Source: Apostichopus japonicus
Lineage: Eukaryota; Echinodermata; Holothuroidea; Aspidochirotida; Stichopodidae
Assembly: GCF_037975245.1 (NCBI RefSeq)
Contig: NC_092577.1
Coordinates: 27,401,398-27,465,397 of the forward strand
Direction of reading: 5' to 3'
DNA: 64,000 nt
This document shows positions 47,940 through 59,835 of the stretch, piece by piece. The first letter of the stretch is position 1, and each line of letters opens with the position of its first letter. The notes beneath the pieces are model-generated. The model made no database searches and was not told where the DNA came from. It was given only the letters and a program-made list of their open reading frames with translations. The position numbers and the translations under genes are program-made.

Positions 47940-48660
47940 AATTATTTGTGTAATGAATTGTAAGCATTCATATCAATTCCTTCCACATTGGTGAGCTGTT
48001 TTTTGATTTCCAAATCTACATCATATCCAAGAGTTTGACATGTTAATGTTCCAATTTATATTGAATTGCATTGATGTATGTTGTGTACAGTAGTTCATTT
48101 TTCTTGTTAATGACAACTTAATGATTTAACGTCATGATGGGGGAAGAAGTTTTTAACTCGTTCATATGCTGTTTGGAAAATCTAAGCAGAGTTTTGTTAA
48201 TGAATATGTGAATTGTCAATTTGAATAACAATGGTGACTTTGTTTCCTTGTATAAAGTATAAATGTTGAATTTGTACGGTAAATTAGTTTTCAGTTTCCA
48301 AATTTAAAAATTACAGTATATATTGTCCCACACTATTGTATTCACCTACAATATAAAGGTGGAAAATAGATTTAGTATCTGTGTTGGGTTTAAGATTCCT
48401 CATTCCGGGGGAAGTGGTGGGTGCAGGTGACTAAATTATAATTCACCAAGGCATTTGAGTGGAGAGTGATGGAATGAATTTCAATTTTGATTCCAATTTA
48501 CCTTCATTTCACCCATCATCCCATCACCACCCCACCCCATCTGTTCCTTGAATGTGTGTTCATACTTGGATTGTGTAATTTGTGATAATATTCCCACTGC
48601 TTGTGGGAGCTTGGCGATGACAAACAGAATTTACAACAGCTTTTTCTCTAATTAATCAAC
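47940..48660. other. Transposon 3' non-coding part, nothing else seen
   Basis: AT-rich DNA between the transposase end and the right subterminal motif cluster, with no further frame. Confidence 0.3.
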
Positions 48661-49159
48661 ATAGGCAGCAATTCCGTCCCTCGCATTCCGTCCCTCGCGC
48701 TGGTTTTTTTGTGAAATTAACGAGTAACCTAATTGAGCTATGAGATTTTTAAAACACATTTCAGTTAATATCAGAAGAGTAATTGATCTTATTATAAATG
48801 GTATGATTGGATATAGATTCCTCCTAAATTTGATAATAATACGTCAATGTTTGGAGTGCATGCACACCCAGTTTTTATCATTCCGTCCCTCTCGCCAATT
48901 AATGTTCGTTGCTACGGCAACATGTTAAATTTTGAATATGTTTCAATTGTTTATTATGTTGAATGTTACTCTCTTTATTTAACCTAATACTGGATTTTCC
49001 TATTTCACTACTGTTGAGCTGGAACATATGGAAACGTATATCAAATTCCGTCCCTCGCACTTACGAAGGTTTTGGCTTTGGCCCATATGGCAGCCTCCAT
49101 GAATAGACAAGTAGTACTTTCAATTTTGTTTTACGCAACTAAAAAAATACTTTCATGGG

Positions 49160-49400
49160 GATCTTCATCACAGTGTGAATGATGATGTCGTTGTGTTACA
49201 ATTTGTGTACAGCCCTTTCCTTATAGCTATTTTATTTGTCAATCTACTGTATTAGTCCATACTGCACATTCTGTAGGATAAGATGGTTTCCAGATGGGAT
49301 AGACATGAAGAAATAAAATTGTCAATATCGTATAATATGGTGAATAGACAAATTCTGTTTTTCGCAAACTAAAAAAGATACTTTCATGGGAATTTCTATA
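49160..49400 (+). repeat. Intact copy plus partial copy of the split tandem unit
   Basis: Second copy of the about 243-bp unit (49160-49341) followed by the first 60 bp of a third (GAATAGACAA, CGCAAACTAAAAAAG, ATACTTTCATGGG). Confidence 0.8.
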
Positions 49401-49723
49401 ACAGTATGAACATTTATTTATTCTCTGAACCAAAGAGTAGAAGTACGATCACCATGGTTTCATTTCATGACGTACATTTATCCAGGATACCATCAGTGTG
49501 CAGTTCATCTTGGTACAATACACCAGTGTACTTCTTTCCCTCTTATTGTTATGAAATAGTAATACTGCCTCTTTAATGTTACCGAAACACTCCATCGAGA
49601 CACCTTACAGGCCCCTTATATATTTATCTAGGTCGAGGATTCAGTTTTCCCACGAGAAGTTTTAACTATCTTATTGAATCATGTTACAGGGTCTTTTCCC
49701 GAAATAGATCCGATGTGTCTGTG

Positions 49724-49741
49724 GAACATTCGAGAAGGTTC
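49724..49741. promoter_or_regulatory. Perfect four-unit heat-shock element
   Basis: GAACATTCGAGAAGGTTC fits GAAnnTTCnnGAAnnTTC exactly, the consensus HSF-binding array. CCAAT motifs follow at about 49795 and 49822 (AACCAATC, TCCAATG), and TATAAAAG at 49913. Confidence 0.65.
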
Positions 49742-49912
49742 TTCTCACGTGTTATGGAAGTTTCCATAGAAAGGGGTGGACTTCCAAACTCCCAACCAAT
49801 CAGGGCAGATCAGTCATTTATCCAATGATTTTTATATCGTTAGCTAATGTAGGATGAGCAGGTTATTGGCTGCCTTCTGATTATGCGCAGTGGGATTTTC
49901 GGTGGAGAAATG

Positions 49913-49920
49913 TATAAAAG
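49913..49920 (+). promoter_or_regulatory. TATA box
   Basis: TATAAAAG followed by GCGGC, about 170 bp downstream of the heat-shock element, a standard core-promoter spacing for an inducible promoter. Initiation would be near 49945 (TTCGCTACTTC). Confidence 0.6.
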
Positions 49921-51794
49921 GCGGCATGGGTCGCGCAAGTTCGCTACTTCGTCATTACTTCGTCACCATTTCATCACTCCTTCGAATTGCGTAATTGACG
50001 GAGTCAAATCATTGTAATTTTGTTTTATTGTAAGAGAATCGACAGAGAAGAAATTATACCGAGTCACTAATCAAATCCTATCTCGTCAACTTGTTTTTCT
50101 GAGAACTCATTGTTTTCTTCTATCTTCCGTTCGAGACGTCTCCTGAAGAAGCATAAAATACGGCATCAAGATAACCCTAGTACCTTTCTATCGCGAGTTC
50201 CGATATAATATTACATGTTGAAGGAGCCGGGCTCGTCAAAATATTACATTATTCTTCAATCAATTGAAGTTATCTATATTCTGTTTAGATGCAGAGCTGG
50301 ATGAGATGGTGAAAGCTGCTGTTGGAAAGAATCCATCCTATGGTGAGAAGATGGTTGCTGGCCTTCTAGCATCAAAGAATGTACATGTTCAACGTGATAG
50401 GATTAGACAGTCCATTCCCAGAGTTGACCGCCATGGTATCTTGTTAACATAGTGATGAAATGAGGTGGGATGAATTGTTTCATGAGTGAAAAGAAAACAA
50501 TGTAGAACACAGTACTAGTTTGTAAGTAATACATGTATAAATAAATTAAATAGTTCAGTACTTTTCAGGTAACATGTCCCCTGATTACAATAGTGATGAG
50601 TACAGTGGTTTACATCTTAAACATTTTCACATAGTGTTTCATCCCCTCAATTTGAGGGAATTATGAGGCAACCTACATGCATAATGTCTTGAATGTTCTT
50701 TAGCTTAGTCATTCTGAGCCATATAAATACACCACAAACTATCATGTCAAAATATCACTACGCACAAATTATATACGTACAGATGGATGCATCATCAATC
50801 TCTTTGTAGAGTTATGAACTCAGTAAGGAAGGTCATATATGACATATTGCCTACGTAACTGTTCCGACTTTATCCGAACTAAAACTCAAGGGCACTTATC
50901 TCTAACAATTTCATAAGGTACTCTCAAACTTTTTATGAGCGATGTGCAATTACTTCATCCCACCCAAGACAAGCTCTGAAATATATGCAGTATTAAATCT
51001 GGGCCATTCATTTCATGTTAAGTTGATACAGAAGGCAAAAGTAGTCCACCTGAAGAGTGAGTATGACAATTAGTACAATTCACATAGGCCTATGGAACAA
51101 ACTTGCCTTTGAAACTTATTATTTCAACATGCAAATTTGGATATACTGTACGTCGGTGGCTGTGATGTTCACCAAGAAAGGTAACACAATTTTAGTTATA
51201 CAACTGCCCAGAATAGTGAATGTTGCAAATGGATGTTTATTTATTACTATACCTCCACATATGACCTCCAATGAATTTGTCAGTGCCTGAGTCAATTTTA
51301 TTCTAACACCTAATTCCCATGTGCAACATATTGAAGGCAACCTCCCTTAAATGAGTTACATTTTGAGTGATTGTAGGTTTGGGTCTCTCCTTTTATAATG
51401 TGTAATTGACAGTAGATATTCCATTCTTGTACCAGTTTTTATTCCCTTACATCAACTTACGATTGCCAATAAAGAAATACACAAAAGTCATGGGGAAAGG
51501 AGCAGTTTGACTGAACATTATGACCTTTCACCATCTATTCATGTGAATTTTTGTATATTGTACTCATATACATTCATCAGCCAATAATTGTCACTAACCT
51601 TGGTTTTGTCATTGAAAGTCTCTTGGAAGAGAAGCGGATTAAACGAATTTGTATTTTGACCTTTCTTGATGACCATGATATTGACCTTTCATCCTTCAAG
51701 ATTTGATGTTTTCTTTGTTTTGTCATCCAGTGACAATATTTAAATAGTATTAAAGTGGGTTGGTTCCTGGCTTTTGTGTTATGGCTTTTGCGGC

Positions 51795-51938
51795 ATGTCA
51801 TATTGGAGTTCCTAACTCCTTGAAAGTTCAATTGTCTTAAAACAAAACACCCTTTTCCTTTTTAGGATGTCATATTGGAGTTCCTAACTCCTTGAAAGTT
51901 CAATTGTCTTAAAACAAAACACCCTTTTCCTTTTTAGG
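51795..51938 (+). repeat. Perfect 72-bp tandem duplication carrying a splice acceptor
   Basis: Two identical 72-bp units (51795-51866, 51867-51938), each ending CCCTTTTCCTTTTTAGG. The second AG is the acceptor of the integrase-core block at 51938, so the polypyrimidine tract and acceptor are duplicated. Confidence 0.97.
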
Positions 51939-52524
51939 AGTGGAGACCAGAGAGAGAGAGAGTAGCGCTTCACAGAAGGCAGTACAGTGTTCCTGGCCCT
52001 AACTCACTCTGGCATATTGATGGAAATCATAAATTAATAAGGTAGGCCTACATCCGATATACATTAAGGAAGTTGACATAAAGCATACATGCTTAACATA
52101 TAATTTCATTGCCTTCTGCATCTTAGAAGATGTATAAAAATGGTGATTTAAAAAAAATCAAGTTTCTTGCATACTCAGCGAAGGCTAATATTGTATGGAG
52201 GCAGACAGTAGTTCAATCATATAACAATGGACAGTGATGATATTAATCATATGTGTAGTACACAAATTGGATGATGTGTGTGTAATATGTGGCAACCACA
52301 CTGGATATTTTGTTAGACATTGCTATGAATTTCTAAAATGGGACTACAGAAATACTTGAAACATACGTTCTTGGAATGATCATGGTTGTAAGTCATGTTT
52401 GTTTTCTAACTTAAAAGATTCAGTTTGATAATTACACCAACTGTTGATCATGCATGCAATTTTAATGTTAAATTTTTAAGATGGCGTTATGTAATATATA
52501 GGGGCATTAATGGTTACATAATTC

Positions 52525-52874
52525 CAAGGGGAGGGGTGTCCCCCTCCCCTTTGGAATTTTTTTTGCATTTCCAGGTGGCCTCAGATGCAATTTGGTGCAA
52601 TATAGCACACTTCAACACCCACTCCATGTTTGTAAATAATTTTGCATTTTCACCTGGCCTTAGATGCAATTTGGTGCTCCAAATGAGATTTTTTCTGCCA
52701 AAATGTTTTCTGTTAAAATGAAGAATGTTGTTATCATTTATTGAGAAATAGAAAAAGGAGTTTTCTGACTTGCGAAGCCGGGGGAGGGGGGTGAGGGGGG
52801 CGGAATGATACTTCCGCCCCCCATATTTTTCACTGGGGGCTAGCGCCCCCCAGCCCCCGGTTCCTACGCCCTTG
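52525..52874 (-). mobile_element. DNA-transposon MITE inserted in the integrase-core gene
   Basis: The right end, read inward on the minus strand, is CAAGGGCGTAGGAACCGG, the hAT-like terminus type. The left has GGGGAGGGGTGTCCCCCTCC and CTTTGGAATTTTTTTT. ATGCAATTTGGTGC occurs twice inside. It separates two conserved blocks of the integrase core. No target duplication is visible. Confidence 0.6.
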
Positions 52875-53049
52875 GCGGAAGGTGTTCTGCAGTATGGGTT
52901 GCCATCGACAGTCAGATCTGAATACCAGTGTCTGTGCATTCATGATGGCACATCCTTTAAGATGGCCAGGGTGTGGGCACTTCATTGCAGGAAGGAGTGT
53001 CCACAATCAGAAAATTGAAAGACTTTGGAGAGATACAGTATGTTCACAG

Positions 53050-55760
53050 TAAGTTGTAAGCTCAACCCACTAATATCACTCAATGTAAATGGGCAAATGT
53101 CTGTCTCCCTGTTATAAGTCTACTTCTACTACAATTGGTGGCTGATTTTTCTGAAATTTGCAGTAAAGGTGCCACATTGGGATACAACTTGTTCATGTAA
53201 AGATGCTTGGATAAAGGGAAGCGGAAATTTAATGTAATTTCCATAATTTTTCAGTTAGAGTTCTCAGTCCATCTTCAATACTATGGGTACATCATATGGT
53301 AGTGAGCTTTATAGTGAACCAGGTAAGGGGTGATACACCTTATGGGATGACACACACACGGATGAGTATACCTAGAAATTGGTAGGGTTAACAGCTTTTG
53401 AAAATTATGGCATTGGATTAATCTGCCTCATATACTTCCAGGGCAGAATTTGCTAGTCAATGTAGCTGGTTCCCTTGTGTTGTTGAGCCATCCACCTGTA
53501 CGGCATAGTTTAGTTATTTAAATAGTGCATAGGTACAACACTGTACTATAGACTCATGGCACACTGTACTGAAAAAGTTACTATGACAACACTTCCCACT
53601 TTTATTCTTCGCATTCTCGACATTGTCAGGGAAAGTTAAAACGAAAGTCCTGCTTGGGTAAATGGAGAAGTGGTTTGGGGTAAATGTTTCCTAACTTTAT
53701 TACAATACAGTATAAAAGCAAACATGAATTCAGGTAAATTATATGGGGTTTACTATATTTAAGTCACCCGTTGAATGACCTAACATGGAAACTTGACCTC
53801 TACTGAAAAATTGTAACTCTACACCCTTTAACTTTAGCAAAACTTAAAAGACCTTGTTTTGTCCTAAAGATCCCTACCAAAAAGGCATATATATGTGTAA
53901 GGTTCCAAACTATGTGGAATTATATGCCCAAGGTCATACAAGTCCAACACAGAATACAATTTGCATTATAAATTTGCATTTTATGGACATGTAAGTGCAA
54001 TTTTAACTTTTAGTACAAAATCTTTAAAGAAGTAAAATTTGGTCTCAAAGTGTTTCACCAAATATCGCACTTTCATATACATTTTAGACCACATCAAACC
54101 ATTTTGTGGAAAAAAATTACTCGAATTGTAGCTGTAAACCATCCTTTGACAAAGAGTAAAAACAACTGACTTTACCCAGCCAAAATCACTAACAACATGT
54201 TTAAAAGGTTAAAAAATATGAAAATATTTGCCCAAGATACAACTGTACCTCTCCAATCTAGAATACAATTTGCACCATAACATGGCTTAGTCAGGAAATA
54301 TTAGTCCAGGCTTGTTCAGGCACCGCCACGGGCGACCGTACCTTATGTCTCGCAAACAAGAAATGCTACTCTAACAGAGACACAAATGAAGCTTTAATGA
54401 ATATAGTTATTTGTATGTAACTATTTATTTGTAAGGATTGTAATAAATGAATACCTTTCATATTGCTTTCGATTAATCTTTTGTTCTTATTATTTTTTTA
54501 CCTTTTTGTTAAAGAAGCATTCATCACTGATTTCTTTATAAGAATGTCTACTGACTGTACATTGGTAAAGAGAAAAACTGATCCAACAACTTTTCAGTAA
54601 CAAGCCCAATGATTAAACAATGTAATACTTCAATATGAACTATTCCTAGCTTACCTTTACTGTCCAGTACCTTTTACTTAACTAAATTTTGATGACAGCT
54701 TTATACAAAAGAAATACAAAGAACTAAAACCAAAGTACATATCTGTACAAAACTGATATAACTGTGCATCTGGCAAAATAATGTATTATTGCATTAATTG
54801 ATAGTAGTGACTTATAATATAACCATTTCACCTCAGTAAACCATGATACAATCCCCCCCCCCTCACCCCCATTACCGAAAGAGTGGGTTGTGACAGTCAA
54901 ATGATTTCATTTAGACTTAGTTATATGTAGAAACACTAATGCAAGGCTTGATACAAAGAGAAAGTAACTGGAACTTCAATGTCACTGCAGCCCAAACTCT
55001 AAACCTTAGAAAGTCCGTGGTATTTACGTTTGACCAAAACACTGAGCGATAATAGTACTTTATGTAAATACTGTTTGGCAAGCAGGTATATTTTATTTTC
55101 TATTCAAATCACTGAGAACAATTGGATGGATATCTGAAATAAACTCTTTATGAAAATCAAAGGTTTGACTGTTCAATGTTTGATTTGTGCACATTGTTTC
55201 CATCTGACAAATGGGTAAAAGCCAATTTTAGGTTACTTGACCTCTGACATTAATTAAACATGCACTAGTTTTGATGATCACACACCTACCCATTGAGTTT
55301 GAACGTTATAGGCTCACACAGATACACACTTCCTCACATTTCTAATATGTGGTGAAATACAATATCTCATTTCCCTTTGCATTGACATTATAGCCCAATA
55401 TGGATGTTGGGCATTGTTTTGTGTTTACTTTATCTCATGCACACAATTAAATATGATGAAACTTATATGGAGATTGTTCGTCAATCAACATTGTTCCTTG
55501 ATTATGACATCATAATTGTAGATCAGACTATAGATCAACCAAAGATTTAATATAACTGTAAACTTTTAATCGTTATAAAGGGCATGGGAATATATAATAA
55601 AGATTGGTTTTGTTTTTTTGTGCATGTTTAAATTTAAAAAAATCTATAAAATACTTTTTGTTAATTAAAGTTACTTGTAGAAGGATGAGATTGTGGATCA
55701 AAATTTGAGTGTGTGGAAATGGGGCCAATGAAGAAAATATACAACAATTGTGTTGCCAAT
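53050..55760. other. AT-rich intergenic stretch, nothing recognised
   Basis: No open frame with family signature, no RNA gene, and only a C-rich tract at about 54854-54876. A CpG-containing phrase near 54325 (CACCGCCACGGGCGACCG) stands out but has no explanation. Confidence 0.3.
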
Positions 55761-57799
55761 CATCATTATAGCAGAAATAATAGTGAAACAATAGCAGAAG
55801 TTACTGCTTTCCAACCCAGGGGAACATATAGTATTGCTTCCGTCATCAATCTGCTAAATTTTTCTGCATCTTTAATACCCCTTGGAAGATGCAATTCTAA
55901 GCCACATGTCGATGATGTGGGATATGGCTTGATGCCTTCGACCGGAGTAAAAAGAACTGATGGCAATTTGTTTATCAAACCCAGTAGGTGGTATGGAGTC
56001 TGCACCGGTACAAAATCTTAGGATACGATGCATCCCAACAACAACACTTTCATCCTCTTCTTCATCCGACATGCTGCACTCACCAGCTACAGAAATGCAA
56101 AGATATGGACAATAAAGTGTTAATAAAGGTAGCACCAGCATCAGGTCTTTGACAACCAGGCCAGGGAAGGGGCATGTGCATCTTCCCCCAAAAATTTCAT
56201 AATACTTTTCTTCAAATTACTTACACTTAAAAGCAAATACTCTTTCAAAAGCAAATAAAAACAACCAGTAAGAAATTGTAGGAATGCACAATGGTTTCTC
56301 GTCTCATGGTTATTACAATTATTGAACAGTGACCAGAGCCCAACTTTTAAAATGGTGTCTTCTTTCGAGTGCAAATGCTCATTCTGTTAGTGTCATCATC
56401 AGATAATGAACCCAGGTGATGTTTTACCTGGAATGTCCTCACACTTACTCTTCATAAATATACATAATAATTTGACCCTGATCCTAAATCTGTCCTATCT
56501 TTATATTTTAACATTTCAATACATATCACATCCATGGTTTAGTGCCTTTCTCCTACATGTTGATGAGCAGAAAATGGCTTAAAACCAACTCATAGATTTC
56601 TTGACCTTTGACATCATGAATCATGCTGGCAAGAGTTTATATGGTCAGGCACCTACCCACCATGTTTGAACTTGACCAGACTAAGAGTGTAGGAGTTTGC
56701 GACACATTTGTTTTTGCTCACACACTTCCTCACATTTCTGATGTGGGATGAAGTACAATATGTCCCTATACATTAGATGCAGGGAGATGAGATAACAAAA
56801 CATTGCTCATCAATTTGAGGAGGTGACATCACACCTGCTTGCTTCCTTAAGCTCAATTTGGGTAGCCGACGTGGTAATTTTATCTGTGAATATCTCAAGA
56901 ACCATACAAATGAATTGAATGCAAATTTCCTCAGAATGCCTGAATTATGTTCCTCTTTTACTTTATAGATTTTGGTTTAAGCCCTGCACTCGAATAAATC
57001 TGCATTTTCTCCATTTTAACATACAGTTATCGTGCATACAAGGTATGCGTCACACTGACCCTGACTACATCTATACATGTAACCTTCCACAATGCAGAAG
57101 CATACACGTACCTTGGCATTTCTGAAGGAATTGCTCCCAACAGAACACAGTGTCACCCTCTTGGTCTTCCTTCACAATGTCATCTGACCAACTGACTTTC
57201 AATAACTTCTTTAAAGAAGTAAAAGTGAGCTCTTTGGCTGTAGATGTTAGTAATTGTTTGAATGGCATGGGATCTTCAGCGATCATTTTCCATAATCCAC
57301 CAACACTGTCCATTCCTTCTTGGATTTCTTCCACTTCAGCCTTACATCTAAAGTGAAAAATGAAGACTACCATGTATTTCTAGTCACAAGTTACACATAT
57401 TCTTTAACAGATGGTTATTAGAAAAGACTGTAAGATGGTCAGTGTACATAGTAACTTTTCACATACAAATGCAACTGCTCTTCATAACCAGAAAACATTA
57501 AGAGCCCAAATATATTCATGAGCCATACATGTTAATATACAGGAACTTGTGCACACCCAAATTAAGAGGGATTATGTATCCATGTGGCAACATGTAACAG
57601 GCATCAGTTATCATGTTGACAAAGTCTATTTAGTGACATAAAAAAATACATGTATGAATATTAATGAGGTCAAATTTTATCTCATAAGCATGTACTGTAT
57701 CTATATACTTATATTGTATTATCCAAGTACAAACTTATAAAGCTAATTAGCTTTACACTAATGAGACAAACTATTGTCAGAGATGTCTGTATGAATGTA

Positions 57800-58145
57800 G
57801 TGCGAAAAACCTTATATGTCAAGGATGATAAAACTGGAACATGTGTTTAAAAGCTATTTTTTTTTTTGCAATTTCGTGAATATTAATGCCATAAAGTTGG
57901 GGGTGTCATGAAATTGTGCTTAAATTATGTACCAACATCACCATACCAGTATGAACCAAATTTTACATTAAGCCCCACCCATTCATTAACATTCATGATG
58001 GTAAATAAACACATTATACTCATCACATGGCATCTACATACTAAATATGACATTTATTCAACTTGTGGTTGTTGCCCTAATCATATTTTACGAGCTGTTT
58101 TTAACAATTTCCATTAAGCCCCACCATGAATATGTAAATGAGGTA
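57800..58145 (-). repeat. Dispersed repeat fragment, inverted
   Basis: CATGAATATGTAAATGAGG, AAGCCCCACC and ATTCATGATGG phrases match, in reverse, the 23.5-24.2 kb block. Lies in the large intron of the HECT relic. Confidence 0.4.
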
Positions 58146-58179
58146 AACATTTTTGTTGCAAAGAACACAGATATACTAT

Positions 58180-58350
58180 GCAGGGGCGTATCCAGGATTT
58201 TCTAACCCGGGGGGCGCGAATTACTATCTAAGCGGAGCGCCACCATCGGTTGGCGCGGAGCGTACAAGAAAATTTCTGGTTTTGATACCCCCCAGATCAC
58301 CGGAAATGGCACTTGTCGGGCTTGAAATGAGCAACCAGATGTACACTTTT
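58180..58350 (-). mobile_element. hAT MITE fragment, CAGGGGCGTATCCAGG end
   Basis: The terminus CAGGGGCGTATCCAGG is followed by the hairpin core GCGCCACCATCGGTTGGCGC (58237-58256) and CGTACAAGAAAATTT. The right end is lost. Confidence 0.7.
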
Positions 58351-58710
58351 ACCTGAGAACCAAGTATTTCCCAATAGTGTTTTCCATCCATAACCTTTTT
58401 GAAGATTGTCACCAGTCACACATCATGTTCGACCTCATCGCATGTCCTGTGGATCATTGCTTTTGTATAGATGATTCTACGTCGCGGCCCACAATACCCG
58501 AAAGCCCCACTTTTCAAGGTTTTAAACCCATTATTTGTTCAGAATGTTGGTCAGGAAATTTTTTGAAAATTCAGACACAGTTAATTTATTGGTGTAGAAA
58601 TATTAAAACCTCTTATAACGGCTATTATAAAACTTGGTAGAAGGAAATGAAAAATAGCAGATATTTCCGATATCAGATTTCAGATATTTCGAAACCGAAC
58701 ATTACATGCA

Positions 58711-58830
58711 ATGGCGTAGGAGGCGGGGCTACAGCCCCCCCCCCCCAACCAAATTTGTTTTCCCTGAAAATTCTTGCAATATGCTGAGACTTTTTCGGGC
58801 ACCTACTGAAAGAAAAATAATTTGCAATGA
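58711..58830 (+). mobile_element. hAT MITE fragment of the CATAGGCGTACG family
   Basis: CAATGGCGTAGGAGGCGGGG followed by a C14 run and CCCTGAAAATTCTTG / CTTTTTCGGGCA, parallel to the left end of the 36718 element. Confidence 0.55.
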
Positions 58831-59200
58831 TGTAGCTTAAGGAACTGAATAGTTTAAAATTTATCTCCTTGGTAATTAAAATAAAGTTGTAAGCTTGTCC
58901 GACTAATTCGCCATTAAACATTTCGTTTTTTACATTAGCATCCGGTGGTATACTGCGCAACTTTTACGGACCGTACGGTACACGATGGCATGCAATGTAA
59001 TAACCGATGCTTGCTTATATGATATCGACATAAACATGTTGAACGCTCGCGAAGCGCGCGAAAAATTTTGGTTATATTTTGCGGGCAAGCCGTTACAGCC
59101 TGCAAATCTAATTGGGCTCCTGCGCCTTTGACTACACACATAGACAGTTTTGAGGCTGATATGATGTGATATCTGCTCTTTGCTTTACAAATTTCGAACA

Positions 59201-59455
59201 GACGTGTATCGAGTAATTTGCCAAGGGAGGGGCGAAGTCTGTAGGCAAACTATCTAAGCGTAGCGCCACTATGAGTTCGCGCGAAGGGTACAAGAACCTT
59301 TTTGGCCGAAAATGCATCCCAGATCACTGGAAATGACACTTCCCAGGCCTTCTAAGTTGCATCTAAGCATTTTCTATTTTGAAAATTACTAGCGATATCA
59401 TAAAGAATTTGCTCGGGGGGGGGGGGGCGGTCGCCCCCTTCCCGAATTGCGTCAT
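59201..59455 (-). mobile_element. hAT-type MITE, CAGGCGCGTAGC family, diverged
   Basis: Left end CAGACGTGTATCGAGTAATT; core in the same inverted orientation as 43468; G13 block and CGAATTGCGTCATG at the right. The flanks give only a weak resemblance (ATTTCGAA versus TTTTCCGA). Confidence 0.7.
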
Positions 59456-59689
59456 GTTTTCCGACGACTCGGTCGAGTTCAAGACCAGCCACAGTTGGTA
59501 ATGATAGACCATATATAGTATATATATAGATACATTAGTGAGAGAGGAAAAATGGAAACGTCCAAAATTGAGTTGTCGGTGTAAGGGGTAGGGTGAGGCG
59601 CACGTAATCCTCGATCTGTCATTGGCTAACCTGTGTATATAATAGGGATCAGCGCTGTAATTATTACTGTTCCTCTTTCTCTTCCCGGT

Positions 59690-59835
59690 GTCTTGGCGTT
59701 TATCTTCTACTCCCTCCTTTTCTCCTTTTTCTCTCTTTCTTCTTTTTCTTTTCCCTTCCTTCCTCTCCTCCTTTTCTTTTTTCCCCTCTTTTTCCCTTTT
59801 TTCTTCTCTTTTTTTCTCTCCTCTTTTTCTTACCT
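59690..59835 (+). repeat. Polypyrimidine tract, about 145 bp
   Basis: Almost uninterrupted C/T on the plus strand with CTTTTTCT and CCTTCC sub-motifs, triplex-forming in principle. Frames through it are artefacts. Confidence 0.85.

Larger units (their letters stand above)
46161..49088 (+). mobile_element. DNA transposon with 18-bp TIRs and subterminal GCGAGGGACGGAAT repeats
   Basis: Perfect 18-bp terminal inverted repeat ATATGGGCCAAAGCCAAA (46161-46178) / TTTGGCTTTGGCCCATAT (49071-49088). The central part holds a decayed transposase. Eight copies of a 14-bp motif GCGAGGGACGGAAT lie between ends and gene. On the left are 46370, 46702 and 46721 plus one inverted at 46537; on the right, inverted, are 48671, 48685, 48880 (imperfect) and 49045. 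ATAT or ATATGG at both borders could be the target duplication; because the TIR ends are palindromic the exact border is ambiguous. An A-tract of about 37 bp is at 46270. I do not recognise the superfamily. Confidence 0.8.
49675..50248 (+). mobile_element. Probable solo LTR (retrotransposon fossil)
   Basis: 574 bp starting TGAATCATGTTACAGGG and ending GTCAAAATATTACA, flanked by TTAT on both sides (49671-49674, 50249-50252). A TATA box and upstream elements sit where a U3/R border would be. No internal region is next to it, so a solo LTR is the simplest reading. The alternative is a duplicated heat-shock-gene promoter. Family not determined (Gypsy-like guess). Confidence 0.45.
44955..53040 (+). 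pseudogene. Intron-bearing integrase-core (retroviral-type DDE) gene, fossil
   Basis: Four coding blocks in family order. 44955-45105 is an N-terminal helix-turn-helix (NKKIAEYIGSSERTVKSR), ending in a GT donor. 50289-50435 (AELDEMV ... VQRDRIRQSIPRVDRHG) is bounded by AG and GT. 51938-52043 has HRRQYSVPGPNSLWHIDGNH with the first catalytic Asp, then a GT donor. From about 52481 comes RWRYVI ... GINGY. Downstream pieces near 52880-53035 ([24 protein letters not shown]) hold the last catalytic region. The same order occurs in the intron-containing integrase-domain proteins common in fish, cnidarians and echinoderms. The copy is broken in several places and interrupted by a MITE (52525-52874), a DNA transposon (46161-49088) and a probable solo LTR. 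Relation to Ginger-type transposons is possible. Confidence 0.75.

Noticed and set aside
55713-56021. 102-residue plus-strand frame
   Set aside because: Antisense shadow of the HECT C-lobe exon, which carries the conserved STC motif on the other strand.
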